Shown one piece after another: positions 35,158-43,159 of a stretch of 64,000 nucleotides of DNA. The position numbers and the translations under genes are program-made. Below the pieces are notes generated by a model that ran no database searches, was not told the DNA's origin, and saw only the letters and a list, made by a program, of their open reading frames with translations. The DNA is from an uncultured Chitinophaga sp. Lineage in GTDB: Bacteria; Bacteroidota; Bacteroidia; Chitinophagales; Chitinophagaceae. The stretch spans positions 310,001 to 374,000 of the forward strand of contig NZ_CALEJS010000011.1 in assembly GCF_937898475.1 (NCBI RefSeq), in the 5' to 3' direction. Within the stretch, counting starts at the first letter, position 1. Every line of letters starts with the position of its first letter.

Positions 35158-35259
35158 GCTATTAGCTGTTGGCGGTTAGCGATGGGCACAAAAAAACAGC
35201 CGCCCTAATGGACGGCTGCTGGTATGTTTTGCCTCAGCTATAAGCTAACAGCTAATAGC
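35158..35259. repeat. TTAGC-family inverted repeat flanking the pnp terminator
   Basis: GCTATTAGCTGTT (35158-35170) and AACAGCTAATAGC (35247-35259) are exact 13-bp inverted copies, on either side of the pnp terminator. More AGCTATAAGCTAACAGC words fill up to base 35270, next to the pnp stop. Confidence 0.75.
35189..35220 (-). terminator. Intrinsic terminator of pnp
   Basis: On the minus strand AGCAGCCGTCC and GGGCGGCTGTT form a GC-rich stem with an ATTA loop, followed by seven T. Confidence 0.9.
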
Positions 35260-35272
35260 CAACAGCTGTTAT

Positions 35273-37561
35273 TTACTGTTCATCATCTGAAATGAAGGGC
35301 ACGTCTGTTCTGGGAGGACGAGGGCCTCTGTCGCGGTCGCCACGATCACGATCCCTGTCACCACCACGGGGCGGACGTCCGCCACCACCACCGGGCCTGT
35401 CAGAACGATCTGGTCTGTCAGGTCTTTCGGGCCTTTCCACATAACCTTCCGGTTTAGGCATCAGTACCCTGCGGCTAAGTTTGAACTTACCGGTTTTCGG
35501 ATCGGTACCGGTGAGTTTCACCTTTACTTTTTCGCCTTCGGTCAGTACACCTTCCATTGTTTCAAGGCGTTTCCAGGAGATCTCGGAGATGTGCAGCAGG
35601 CCTTGTTTGCCAGGCAGGAACTCTACGAATGCACCGTAAGGCATTACTGATTTTACGGTAGACTCGTATATTTCGCCTACTTCCGGAACGGCTACAATGC
35701 CTTTTATCCAGGCGAGGGCTTTTTCCAGGCCTTCTTTCTGTGCAGAGAAGATGCTTACTTCGCCGGTTTCGCCTACTTCCTCGATGTTGATGGTAGTACC
35801 GGTTTCGCGCTGGATCTCCTGTATCACTTTACCGCCGGGTCCTATCACAGCACCGATAAATTCGCGGTCGATGATCAGTTTTTCCATGCGTGGCGCATGC
35901 GGTTTCGGTTCAGGTCGCGGCGCCGGTATGCAGGCATACATGGCTTCGAGGATGTGTAAACGTCCGCGTAAAGCCTGTGCCAGTGCCTGGCGCATAACGT
36001 CCATGCTCAGACCGTCTACTTTAATATCCATCTGGATACCGCAGATACCATCACGGGTACCGGTTACTTTAAAGTCCATATCACCCAGGTGATCTTCATC
36101 ACCGAGGATGTCTGTCAGCACCGCCCATTTACCATCAGATGCACGGGAGATCAGCCCCATTGCCACACCGGAAACGTGCTTGGGCAAAGGTACACCTGCG
36201 TCATGCAGGGCCAGTGAACCGGCACATACGGTAGCCATGGAAGAGGAACCGTTAGATTCCAGGATATCAGAAACCACCCTCACCGTATATGCGTAGCTGT
36301 CGCCAGGCATCATCTGTTTCAGTGAGCGCATGGCCAGGTTGCCATGGCCTACTTCCCTGCGGCCGGGGCCACGCATTGGCTTCACCTCGCCGGTAGAGAA
36401 GGGAGGGAAATTATAGTGCAGTATGAACTTTGAATATTTCGAGGTGGCAGCATTTTCCAGCAGCAGCTCATCTTCCGGTGTACCCAGGGTAACGGTGGTG
36501 AGCGACTGTGTTTCGCCACGGGTAAACAAGGCAGCGCCATGCGGAGAAGGCAGCAGGTCTACCTCCATTGCCAGCGGACGTACCTGGTCAAGGCTACGGC
36601 CATCCAGGCGTATAGATTCGTCCAGGATCATGTTACGTACCACTTCTTTCTCAAGATCGTGGAAGTACTTTCCTACCAGCGGCTGATCTTCTTCGGGAAG
36701 TTCGCCCAGGGATTCAGTCAGCTCTTCTTCTATTTTATGGAAGGCTTCGCCACGGTCATGCTTGCTGGAAGCAGATTTGGCTACCTGGTATATACGGTCT
36801 TTTGCAAACGCAATTATTTTTTCTTTCAGCTCTTCGTTGGTATGCGGCTTGGTGTATTCGCGCTTGGCTGTTGCACCGGCTAACTGGCGCAGTTCTTCCT
36901 GAGCTTTCACCTGGATCTTGATGGCTTCGTGCGCCACTTCGATCGCTTTGATCAGGTCTTCTTCGCTACATTCCTTGCTCTCGCCTTCCACCATCATGAT
37001 GTTCTTGTCAGTGGCGCCAACGATGAAGTCCATATCGGCTTTCTCCAGCTCGGTACGGCCGGGGTTAATCACCATAGCACCGTCTACGCGGGCCACTCTT
37101 ACTTCAGAGATGATCTCCTGGATAGGCACATCAGATACTGCCAGGGCTGCAGAAGCGGCCAGGCATGCAAGAGCATCGGGCATTACTTCCTTATCAGAAG
37201 AAATGAGGGTTACCAATACCTGTACTTCGCAGAAATAATCATCAGGGAACAGGGGGCGCAGGGCGCGGTCTATCAAACGGGAAATGAGTACTTCGTAATC
37301 AGATAATTTGCCTTCGCGTTTAAAGAAAGAGCCGGGGATCCGGCCTGCAGAAGCAAATTTTTCCTGGTAGTCAACAGTAAGGGGGAAAAAGCTTTGTCCC
37401 GGTTTAGGTTCTTTATTTGCTACAACGGTAGCGAGTAAGATACAGTCACCCAAACGTACGGTAACGGCGCCATCGGCCTGCCGGGCCAGTTTGCCGGTCT
37501 CGATCGTAACGATACGGCCGTTTCCTATATCGAATTTTACTGAAATAGGCGCTAGATTCAT
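35273..37561 (-). CDS. pnp: Polyribonucleotide nucleotidyltransferase with RGG/RD-rich tail
   Basis: A 762-residue 3'-5' phosphorolytic RNase. Two RNase PH-like halves are visible (GRIPGSFFKREGKLSDYEVLISRLIDRALRPLFP in the first; FPPFSTGEVKPMRGPGRREVGHGNLA and DGICGIQMDIKVDGLS in the second), then a KH domain (FIGAVIGPGGKVIQEIQRETG) and an S1 domain (YESTVKSVMPYGAFVEFLPGKQGLLHISEI). After the S1 domain a tail of about 55 residues is made of RPERPDRPDRSD, GGGGGRPPRGG and DRDRGDRDRG segments, longer and more basic/disordered than the E. coli end. It follows rpsO, the usual order. Confidence 0.96.
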   Translation of the reverse strand: MNLAPISVKFDIGNGRIVTIETGKLARQADGAVTVRLGDCILLATVVANKEPKPGQSFFPLTVDYQEKFASAGRIPGSFFKREGKLSDYEVLISRLIDRALRPLFPDDYFCEVQVLVTLISSDKEVMPDALACLAASAALAVSDVPIQEIISEVRVARVDGAMVINPGRTELEKADMDFIVGATDKNIMMVEGESKECSEEDLIKAIEVAHEAIKIQVKAQEELRQLAGATAKREYTKPHTNEELKEKIIAFAKDRIYQVAKSASSKHDRGEAFHKIEEELTESLGELPEEDQPLVGKYFHDLEKEVVRNMILDESIRLDGRSLDQVRPLAMEVDLLPSPHGAALFTRGETQSLTTVTLGTPEDELLLENAATSKYSKFILHYNFPPFSTGEVKPMRGPGRREVGHGNLAMRSLKQMMPGDSYAYTVRVVSDILESNGSSSMATVCAGSLALHDAGVPLPKHVSGVAMGLISRASDGKWAVLTDILGDEDHLGDMDFKVTGTRDGICGIQMDIKVDGLSMDVMRQALAQALRGRLHILEAMYACIPAPRPEPKPHAPRMEKLIIDREFIGAVIGPGGKVIQEIQRETGTTINIEEVGETGEVSIFSAQKEGLEKALAWIKGIVAVPEVGEIYESTVKSVMPYGAFVEFLPGKQGLLHISEISWKRLETMEGVLTEGEKVKVKLTGTDPKTGKFKLSRRVLMPKPEGYVERPERPDRPDRSDRPGGGGGRPPRGGDRDRDRGDRDRGPRPPRTDVPFISDDEQ

Positions 37562-37590
37562 AAAAAAGTGAGGATTAAAAGGTAATACCT

Positions 37591-37628
37591 AAAAAAAACT
37601 ATTCCCAACCTTTCGAAGTTGGGAATAG
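37591..37628 (-). terminator. Intrinsic terminator between rpsO and pnp
   Basis: CTATTCCCAAC and GTTGGGAATAG (37599-37628) pair perfectly over 11 bp, followed on the minus strand by eight T. It should end most rpsO transcripts and reduce read-through into pnp. Confidence 0.9.
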
Positions 37629-37647
37629 CGCTATAACATAAATATCG

Positions 37648-37920
37648 TTATTTTCTGAGACCTAACTTCTCAATCAGCGCTCTGTAGCCGGAGAGGTTAG
37701 TTTTAGACAGGTAGGCGAGCAGGCGCTTCCTTTGCCCTACCATTTTCATCAAACCACGATTTGAAGAGAAATCTTTTTTGTTTTGTTTCAGGTGATTGGA
37801 AATGCTGGAGATCCGCTCTGTAAGCAGAGCTATCTGGGCTTCAACAGAACCTGTGTTTTTCTCACTTCCGCCAAATTCCTTGAAAATATTGGCTTTCTTT
37901 TCAACAGTTAAGTAAGACAT
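37648..37920 (-). CDS. rpsO: 30S ribosomal protein S15
   Basis: A 90-residue S15, binding the central domain of 16S rRNA. Typical text: NTGSVEAQIALLTERI, ISNHLKQNKKDFSSNRGLM, VGQRKRLLAYL and YRALIEKLGLRK. It has a full-consensus promoter upstream and a strong terminator before pnp. Confidence 0.98.
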   Translation of the reverse strand: MSYLTVEKKANIFKEFGGSEKNTGSVEAQIALLTERISSISNHLKQNKKDFSSNRGLMKMVGQRKRLLAYLSKTNLSGYRALIEKLGLRK

Positions 37921-37972
37921 CTTAGTTAAAATAATAAAATGATAAAGTTTTTTCGTCGCTATTTTTCCGGTG

Positions 37973-38003
37973 CAAAGGTAAATTGAATATTTGGATTTAA
38001 CAA
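37973..38003 (-). promoter_or_regulatory. Promoter of rpsO
   Basis: On the minus strand TTG (38001-38003), 20 bp, then TACCTTTG (37973-37980): a full match to the Bacteroidota consensus, about 50 bp before the ATG. Confidence 0.75.
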
Positions 38004-38084
38004 TTTCCCCTTTTAATTAAGATTAATAATGTATAATAAATAGTTGTGACAGCATCCATTTCAAGACACATCTCCCGCAATCCT

Positions 38085-38113
38085 TAATTATTAGTTATTC
38101 ATTATTAACTACT
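38085..38113. repeat. TTAATTATT-family words at the ftsE stop
   Basis: TTAATTATTAGTTATTC followed by ATTATTAAC abuts the ftsE stop codon. Weakly self-complementary; same word type as at 52941 and 62257. Confidence 0.45.
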
Positions 38114-38806
38114 TCATGCAAAATTGATGGCCGCATTATCGATCACCTGCCCGTTTTCGGTACGGAGTACCCGGGACGGGAATTTTTGCAGCACAATATA
38201 GTCATGGGTAGCCATTACGATGGCGGCCCCATCCTCCCGGCAGATACGGAACAGCAGCTGCATAATGCCATCAGAGGTCTCTGGGTCGAGGTTACCGGTG
38301 GGTTCGTCTGCCAGTATCAGCTTAGGCGAATTGAGCAGGGCCCGGGCAATATCCACCCTTTGCTGCTCCCCGCCGCTCAGCTCATAGGGCATCTTAAAAC
38401 CCTTGGTGCCGAGGCCTACCTTATCCAGCACGTCTGCGATCTTATCTTCCATCAGCTTGTTATCCTGCCAGCCGGTGGCCTTGAGAACAAACTTCAGGTT
38501 GTTATGTACATTACGGTCTGTAAGCAGTTGAAAGTCCTGGAACACCACACCCAGGTTACGGCGCAGGTAAGGCACTTTTTTCCAGTCCATTTTCTTCAGG
38601 TCAAAGCCTACTACCTGGCCGGCGCCATCCCTCAGGGACAGATCGCCATACAGGGTTTTCAAGAGGCTGGACTTACCGGTACCGGTTTTACCGATCAGAT
38701 AAACAAACTCTCCTTTGTTCACTGTGATATTCACATCCGACAAAATCAACGAATTTCCCTGGTATATACTGGCATTGGATAGTTGTAAGATGGGTTGTTC
38801 CTCCAT
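38114..38806 (-). CDS. ftsE: Cell division ATP-binding protein FtsE
   Basis: A 230-residue ABC ATPase that with FtsX regulates peptidoglycan hydrolases at the septum. Walker A is LIGKTGTGKSSLL, the signature is LSGGEQQRVDIARAL, Walker B is LILADEPTGNLDPETS, and the H-loop is MATHDY. The FRNLGVVFQDFQLL-like segment (RRNLGVVFQDFQLLTDRNV) is the FtsE hallmark. ftsX is not adjacent in this window, so LolD-like use cannot be wholly excluded. A TATTTTTG box lies at 38836-38843 on the minus strand. Confidence 0.9.
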   Translation of the reverse strand: MEEQPILQLSNASIYQGNSLILSDVNITVNKGEFVYLIGKTGTGKSSLLKTLYGDLSLRDGAGQVVGFDLKKMDWKKVPYLRRNLGVVFQDFQLLTDRNVHNNLKFVLKATGWQDNKLMEDKIADVLDKVGLGTKGFKMPYELSGGEQQRVDIARALLNSPKLILADEPTGNLDPETSDGIMQLLFRICREDGAAIVMATHDYIVLQKFPSRVLRTENGQVIDNAAINFA

Positions 38807-38893
38807 TGTAAGTCCTACGTTTATAATAATGCCAGCAAAAATAAATGAATATCGGGGTTAAGCCATCTTTTTATATAAAAACTAAAAAAATAG

Positions 38894-38924
38894 TTGTCAA
38901 ACTAACTAATTAGTTATACATTTG
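38894..38924 (+). promoter_or_regulatory. Promoter of blaI-M56 operon
   Basis: TTG (38894-38896), 20 bp, then TACATTTG (38917-38924): a full-consensus Bacteroidota promoter, about 56 bp before the blaI ATG. Confidence 0.75.
38903..38916. promoter_or_regulatory. Palindromic operator between the -33 and -7 boxes of blaI
   Basis: TAACTAATTAGTTA is a perfect 14-bp palindrome filling most of the promoter spacer. This is the expected place for self-repression by the BlaI-type protein encoded just downstream. Confidence 0.65.
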
Positions 38925-38980
38925 AATAGGAAGATCGATCCTCCATTTCCCCGGCCGGGGTAACTTTTAACTGAAGCAAC

Positions 38981-39361
38981 ATGTCAACATCACCATCAAA
39001 AACACTTACAAAGGCAGAAGAACAGATCATGCAGGTACTATGGCAAAGGGGGCCTTCTTTTGTAAAAGAAGTGATAGATGAGCTACCCGAGCCCAAGCCA
39101 CATTACAATACCATCTCTACCCTGATCAAGATACTGGTGGAAAAAGGCTTTGCTGACTTCAAGGCTTTCGGCAAATCCCACCAGTATTATGCGCTGATCA
39201 GCAAGGAAGAGTACAGCCGTAAAACGGTAAAGCAACTGGTAAAAGGCTATTTTGAAGGCTCTTACAGCAACCTCATCTCCTTCTTCGTACAGGAAAAGGA
39301 CCTGAGCGTAAACGACCTGGAAAAACTGCTCAAACAAATCAAGGACGCTCAAAACAAGTAA
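38981..39361 (+). CDS. BlaI/MecI/CopY family repressor
   Basis: A 126-residue winged-helix repressor. KTLTKAEEQIMQVLWQRGPSF with VKEVIDELP and HYNTISTLIKILVEKGF is the BlaI DNA-binding domain; the C-terminal helices (LVKGYFEGSYSNLISFFVQ) dimerise. BlaI-type proteins are cleaved after a signal from a membrane M56 protease, here the gene that starts 3 bp downstream. In Bacteroidota such pairs are frequent and usually not linked to beta-lactam resistance. A palindrome in its own promoter suggests auto-repression. Confidence 0.93.
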   Translation: MSTSPSKTLTKAEEQIMQVLWQRGPSFVKEVIDELPEPKPHYNTISTLIKILVEKGFADFKAFGKSHQYYALISKEEYSRKTVKQLVKGYFEGSYSNLISFFVQEKDLSVNDLEKLLKQIKDAQNK

Positions 39362-39364
39362 GCG

Positions 39365-40813
39365 ATGTCACCTGTGATATTTTATCTGCTGAAAATGCTG
39401 CTGTGCTCCGGCATCCTGTATGCCTACTACCATGTAGCATTACGTAATAACCGCTTTCACCAGTGGAACCGTTATTACCTGCTGCTGGCCACCCTGCTGT
39501 CGCTTGTACTGCCGCTGCTGCAGCTGCCCATGCCTTTTTCAGGCCGGGAAGCCCCGGTGATCAGCGCCTACACCACCCGTATCATTACCCTGCGGGAGTT
39601 TATCCTGAAGGCGCCATCGACCGCCCCTGCGGTGAACTACCTGCAGCTGGCGTGGTACGGCTATGCGGTGGTAACGCTTTTGCTGCTGGCGCGCACCGCC
39701 TATGGCTGCTGGAAAATCAGCCGGCTGATCAGGAACAACACGGTACAGCAATTGCCTCCCTGCCGCTTTATACAAAGCGACCAGGTAAAGGCGCCTTTCT
39801 CCTTTTTCAGGTACATATTCTGGACGCGGGATATGAGCCCGGATAGTGCAGACGGGCAGCAGATACTGCAGCATGAACTGGCGCATGTAACGGAGCAGCA
39901 CAGTATTGATAAGCTTTTGATGGAGCTGGTGTGCGCCATCTGCTGGATAAACCCCTTTTTCCATCTCTTTAAAAGGGAACTGGCAGTGGTGCATGAATTC
40001 ATTGCCGACAAACAGGCGGCAGGCGGAAAGGTGGCTGACTATGCGCAGGTGATCCTGCAGGTAAGCCTGCAAAGCGGGCAGCTGTCCTTTACCAACCATT
40101 TCTTTCGTCATCCCATTCAACGCAGGATCAATATGCTCCTTCGTCAAAAATCAAACTTCACTATCATGAAAAAACTCATTGCATTACCTATCATAACAGG
40201 ATTGATTATTTTCATCAGCTGCAAACAGCAACCGGAGGCGGCGCCCAAACCAGACGCTACCAATATTACGGTTGAGCAGCTGGAAGCCATGAACGGCGAG
40301 GATATTAAATCTATCAGCATGACCGACAACATCGCCATACTGGGAACGGCGGATGGTAAAAAGTACCGGGTAAACCTGGAGGGGACTAAATACGATTTCA
40401 GGAAACTGAACCAGAAAATAAGCAGCGTTAAAAGCGAGGTATTCACCTTTGTAGACCAGCCTCCTGTTTTCCCGGGCGGAGAAGAGGCGCTGGCGGTATA
40501 TCTCAGTAAAAACATCCGTTACCCGAAAACTGCCGTAGAAAAGAAAATTACCGGGACTATTTTTGTGCAATTCGTGGTAGATGCCTATGGCACCATAAAG
40601 GATGCGAAGATAGTAGGCCAGTATAAAGGCGGCGGACTGGAAGAAGAATCACTGCGGGTGGTGAACTCTATGCCCAAGTGGATACCTGGCAAGCAAAACG
40701 GCAATAAAGTAGCGGTAATGTTCAACCTGCCGATAAGATATACGCTGGAAGACAATAACAAACTTTCATTGCTGGCCCCCTTCCTGCTTTTTAAGCAAGC
40801 TAAAGACTGCTGA
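39365..40813 (+). CDS. M56 (BlaR1-type) membrane protease fused to TonB C-terminal domain
   Basis: A 482-residue signalling protease. Membrane helices lie at about 1-24, 38-57 and 95-112, before the zinc site HELAHVTEQH (residues 170-179) with a further acidic ligand in VVHEFIADKQA (Glu211). After NHFFRHPIQRRINMLL comes another membrane helix at about 272-290 (MKKLIALPIITGLIIFISC), then a periplasmic stretch and a TonB C-terminal domain (VFPGGEEALAVYLSKNIRYP, then TIFVQFVVDAYGTIKDAKIV and NSMPKWIPGKQNGNKVAV). There is no penicillin-binding sensor domain, so the sensed signal is not a beta-lactam in the BlaR1 manner. Probably cleaves the BlaI repressor. Confidence 0.92.
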   Translation: MSPVIFYLLKMLLCSGILYAYYHVALRNNRFHQWNRYYLLLATLLSLVLPLLQLPMPFSGREAPVISAYTTRIITLREFILKAPSTAPAVNYLQLAWYGYAVVTLLLLARTAYGCWKISRLIRNNTVQQLPPCRFIQSDQVKAPFSFFRYIFWTRDMSPDSADGQQILQHELAHVTEQHSIDKLLMELVCAICWINPFFHLFKRELAVVHEFIADKQAAGGKVADYAQVILQVSLQSGQLSFTNHFFRHPIQRRINMLLRQKSNFTIMKKLIALPIITGLIIFISCKQQPEAAPKPDATNITVEQLEAMNGEDIKSISMTDNIAILGTADGKKYRVNLEGTKYDFRKLNQKISSVKSEVFTFVDQPPVFPGGEEALAVYLSKNIRYPKTAVEKKITGTIFVQFVVDAYGTIKDAKIVGQYKGGGLEEESLRVVNSMPKWIPGKQNGNKVAVMFNLPIRYTLEDNNKLSLLAPFLLFKQAKDC

Positions 40814-40824
40814 TAAACAGCCTT

Positions 40825-40941
40825 GCTGACCGAAAAAAGATGATACTAATTTAACAGCAACAGGCGGAGCATAGCAAAGCCTGTGTGAAGCCTGGAAGAA
40901 GACTGTTTAAAAAGCATAGTACCGTTCTTTTTTTGGTCAGC
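40825..40941. repeat. 117-bp imperfect inverted repeat between M56 gene and purM
   Basis: GCTGACCGAAAAAAGA at the left end and TTCTTTTTTTGGTCAGC at the right end pair with one mismatch; the pairing continues through ACTA/TAGT and TTTAACAG/CTGTTTAAA, giving about 30 bp of interrupted stem. It fills the whole space between two converging genes, and could terminate both or be a structured RNA. Confidence 0.65.
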
Positions 40942-40957
40942 GTTTCCAGCTATCTGC

Positions 40958-42136
40958 CTACTCATACACAAAGACGCCATACTCACTCTTCACGGTCACC
41001 TTTTTAGCCGGCGCCGCTTCTACCCTGCCTATCACCTGGGCGTCTATATTAAAGCTTTCAGAGATCGCTATTATATCCTGCGCAATACTTTCAGGCACAT
41101 ATATTTCTATGCGGTGCCCCATATTGAACACTTTATACATTTCCTGCCAGGCGGTACCAGATTGTTCCTGGATGAGGCGGAACAGCGGGGGTGCGGCAAA
41201 CAGGTTATCCTTGATCACATGCAGGTTTTCTATAAAATGCAGCACCTTGGTCTGAGCGCCGCCGCTGCAATGTACGATCCCGTCTATCTGCGAACGGTAT
41301 TTTGAGAGGATCTGCTTTATAACGGGCGCGTATGTACGTGTAGGTGACAGTACCAGTTTAGCGGCGTCTATCTGTCCGAAGCCGGGTATCTCCACCTTAT
41401 CGGTCAGGGCTTTTTTACCGCTGAACACCAGCTCCTGCGGAATACCGGGATCAAAGGTTTCGGGATAGGCCTGAGCCACCGATTTATTGAACACATCGTG
41501 ACGGGCAGAGGTAAGGCCATTGCTGCCCATACCACCGTTATATTCTTTCTCATAGGATGCCTGTCCAAAGGAGGCCAGTCCTACCACCACGTTGCCCGCC
41601 TGTATCCGGTGGTTGGAGATCACCTCCGCGCGTTTCATACGGCAGGTAACGGTAGAATCCACTATAATAGTACGTACCAGGTCGCCCACATCGGCAGTTT
41701 CGCCACCGGTGGAGTAAATGCTGATGCCATAGCTGCGCAGCTCTGCCAGGATTTCTTCTGTGCCGTTGATGATAGCGGCGATCACCTCGCCGGGGATAAG
41801 CTGTTTATTACGGCCGATGGTAGAGGAAAGTAATATATTTTCTGTAGCGCCTACACAGAGCAGGTCGTCTATGTTCATGATGATGGCATCCTGTGCGATG
41901 CCTTTCCATACGCCCAGGTCGCCGGTCTGTTTCCAGTAGGCATAGGCCAGGGAAGATTTGGTGCCGGCGCCATCGGCATGCATAATATTACACCAGGCTT
42001 CGTCACCACCCAGTATATCGGGTACTATTTTACAGAATGCTTTGGGAAAAAGGCCTTTATCAATATGCTTAATGGCGTTGTGCACATCTTCTTTATCGGC
42101 AGAAACACCCCGTTTGGCGTAGAGATCCTGATTCAT
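40958..42136 (-). CDS. purM: Phosphoribosylformylglycinamidine cyclo-ligase (AIR synthase)
   Basis: A 392-residue AIR synthase of the long Bacteroidota form (about 390 rather than 345 residues), making aminoimidazole ribonucleotide in purine synthesis. YAKRGVSADKEDVHNAI, MHADGAGTKSSLAY, DAIIMNIDDLLCVGA, STGGETADVGDLVRT and VFNMGHRIEIYVPE match the family. A TACTTTTG box ends 4 bases before the ATG, suggesting a leaderless message. ribF diverges from it. Confidence 0.94.
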   Translation of the reverse strand: MNQDLYAKRGVSADKEDVHNAIKHIDKGLFPKAFCKIVPDILGGDEAWCNIMHADGAGTKSSLAYAYWKQTGDLGVWKGIAQDAIIMNIDDLLCVGATENILLSSTIGRNKQLIPGEVIAAIINGTEEILAELRSYGISIYSTGGETADVGDLVRTIIVDSTVTCRMKRAEVISNHRIQAGNVVVGLASFGQASYEKEYNGGMGSNGLTSARHDVFNKSVAQAYPETFDPGIPQELVFSGKKALTDKVEIPGFGQIDAAKLVLSPTRTYAPVIKQILSKYRSQIDGIVHCSGGAQTKVLHFIENLHVIKDNLFAAPPLFRLIQEQSGTAWQEMYKVFNMGHRIEIYVPESIAQDIIAISESFNIDAQVIGRVEAAPAKKVTVKSEYGVFVYE

Positions 42137-42140
42137 GCCG

Positions 42141-42148
42141 CAAAAGTA
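42141..42148 (-). promoter_or_regulatory. -7 box 4 bp upstream of the purM ATG
   Basis: TACTTTTG on the minus strand, then CGGC and ATG, the same layout as at prmA. The -33 box is not clear. Confidence 0.45.
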
Positions 42149-42200
42149 ATAGATTCTGCCCAGTTCTCATGGCAATCGTACAAATACAAAAAATCTGGGT

Positions 42201-42208
42201 TAGATTTG
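42201..42208 (+). promoter_or_regulatory. -7 box of ribF
   Basis: TAGATTTG fits TAnnTTTG, about 30 bp before the ribF ATG at 42239. No TTG at the usual spacing. Confidence 0.45.
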
Positions 42209-42238
42209 CACGGCATTTTAGACCCGTTATTCAGTTTT

Positions 42239-43159
42239 ATGCAGGTTCACAGGGAACTATCACAATTGCCGGATTTTCGTAATGCAGTTATTACCATTGG
42301 TACATTTGACGGCGTGCATACCGGTCACCGGTATATCCTGCAGCAGCTGCAGCAGGCTGCCCGGGCCGTGAACGGAGAAACCGTGATCGTCACGTTTGAC
42401 CCGCACCCCCGTGAGGTACTTGCCCCGGGCGATAAAAAGGTACGCCTGCTGACTACCCTGGATGAGAAGATCGCACTGCTGTCACGTGAGGGAATTGACC
42501 ACCTGGTAGTAGTACCCTTTACCAGGGCCTTTTCAGCGCTCTCCGCCCGGGCCTACCTGGAAGATTTCCTGATAGCCCGTTTCAAACCGCACACTATTAT
42601 CATTGGCTACGATCACCGCTTTGGGCACAACCGCGAAGGCGGACTGGAACTGCTGGAAGCAGAACAGCACCAGTATGGTTTTGAGCTGATAGAAATACCG
42701 CAGCAGGTGGTGCACGACCTGGCAGTAAGTTCTACCAAAATCAGGAACAGCCTGCTGGAAGGTAATATTCCCCTGGCCAATGAGCTGCTGGGTTATCCTT
42801 ATTTCATGGAAGGAACGGTGATACACGGAGATAAAATGGGCAGACAACTGGGTTATCCTACCGCTAACCTGCAGTTACCCGATGAACGTAAGCTGATACC
42901 CTCCGAAGGCATCTATGCCGTAAAAGTAAATACTACGCTGCATGCGGTAATGAGCATTGGCACCCGGCCCACCTTTAATGGCGCGGACCTCCGGCTGGAA
43001 GTGCATCTGTTTGATTTTAACAGGGAAATTTATGGCGAGCAGCTGCAGGTAACGTTCATTGACTTTATCCGTCACAGCCGGAAGTTTGACAGTGTGGAGG
43101 CCCTGATAGCCCAGATGAACCAGGACAGTGAAAAAGCGCGGGCGATACTGTCTGCTTAA
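42239..43159 (+). CDS. ribF: Bifunctional riboflavin kinase/FAD synthetase
   Basis: A 306-residue enzyme making FMN then FAD. I start at ATG 42239 (MQVHRELSQLPDF); the frame is open further upstream, but that stretch is antisense to purM. The adenylyltransferase domain has VITIGTFDGVHTGHRYIL and VIGYDHRFGHNREGG (read IIIGYDHRFGHNREG), SSTKIRNSLLEGNI; the kinase domain has GDKMGRQLGYPTANL, SEGIYAVKV, IGTRPTFNG and LEVHLFDFNREIYG. Its stop overlaps that of holA by 4 bp in convergent orientation. Confidence 0.96.
   Translation: MQVHRELSQLPDFRNAVITIGTFDGVHTGHRYILQQLQQAARAVNGETVIVTFDPHPREVLAPGDKKVRLLTTLDEKIALLSREGIDHLVVVPFTRAFSALSARAYLEDFLIARFKPHTIIIGYDHRFGHNREGGLELLEAEQHQYGFELIEIPQQVVHDLAVSSTKIRNSLLEGNIPLANELLGYPYFMEGTVIHGDKMGRQLGYPTANLQLPDERKLIPSEGIYAVKVNTTLHAVMSIGTRPTFNGADLRLEVHLFDFNREIYGEQLQVTFIDFIRHSRKFDSVEALIAQMNQDSEKARAILSA

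Noticed and set aside
31344..35270. Possible CRISPR-like array from repeated AGCTGTTAGC words
   Set aside because: The words are contiguous, imperfect and inverted, with no regular spacers and no cas genes.
38981..40813. Beta-lactam resistance operon
   Set aside because: The M56 protein lacks a penicillin-binding sensor domain and no beta-lactamase gene is adjacent.
41978..42238. 87-residue N-terminal extension of RibF
   Set aside because: It is antisense to purM and lacks similarity to RibF; ATG 42239 fits family length.
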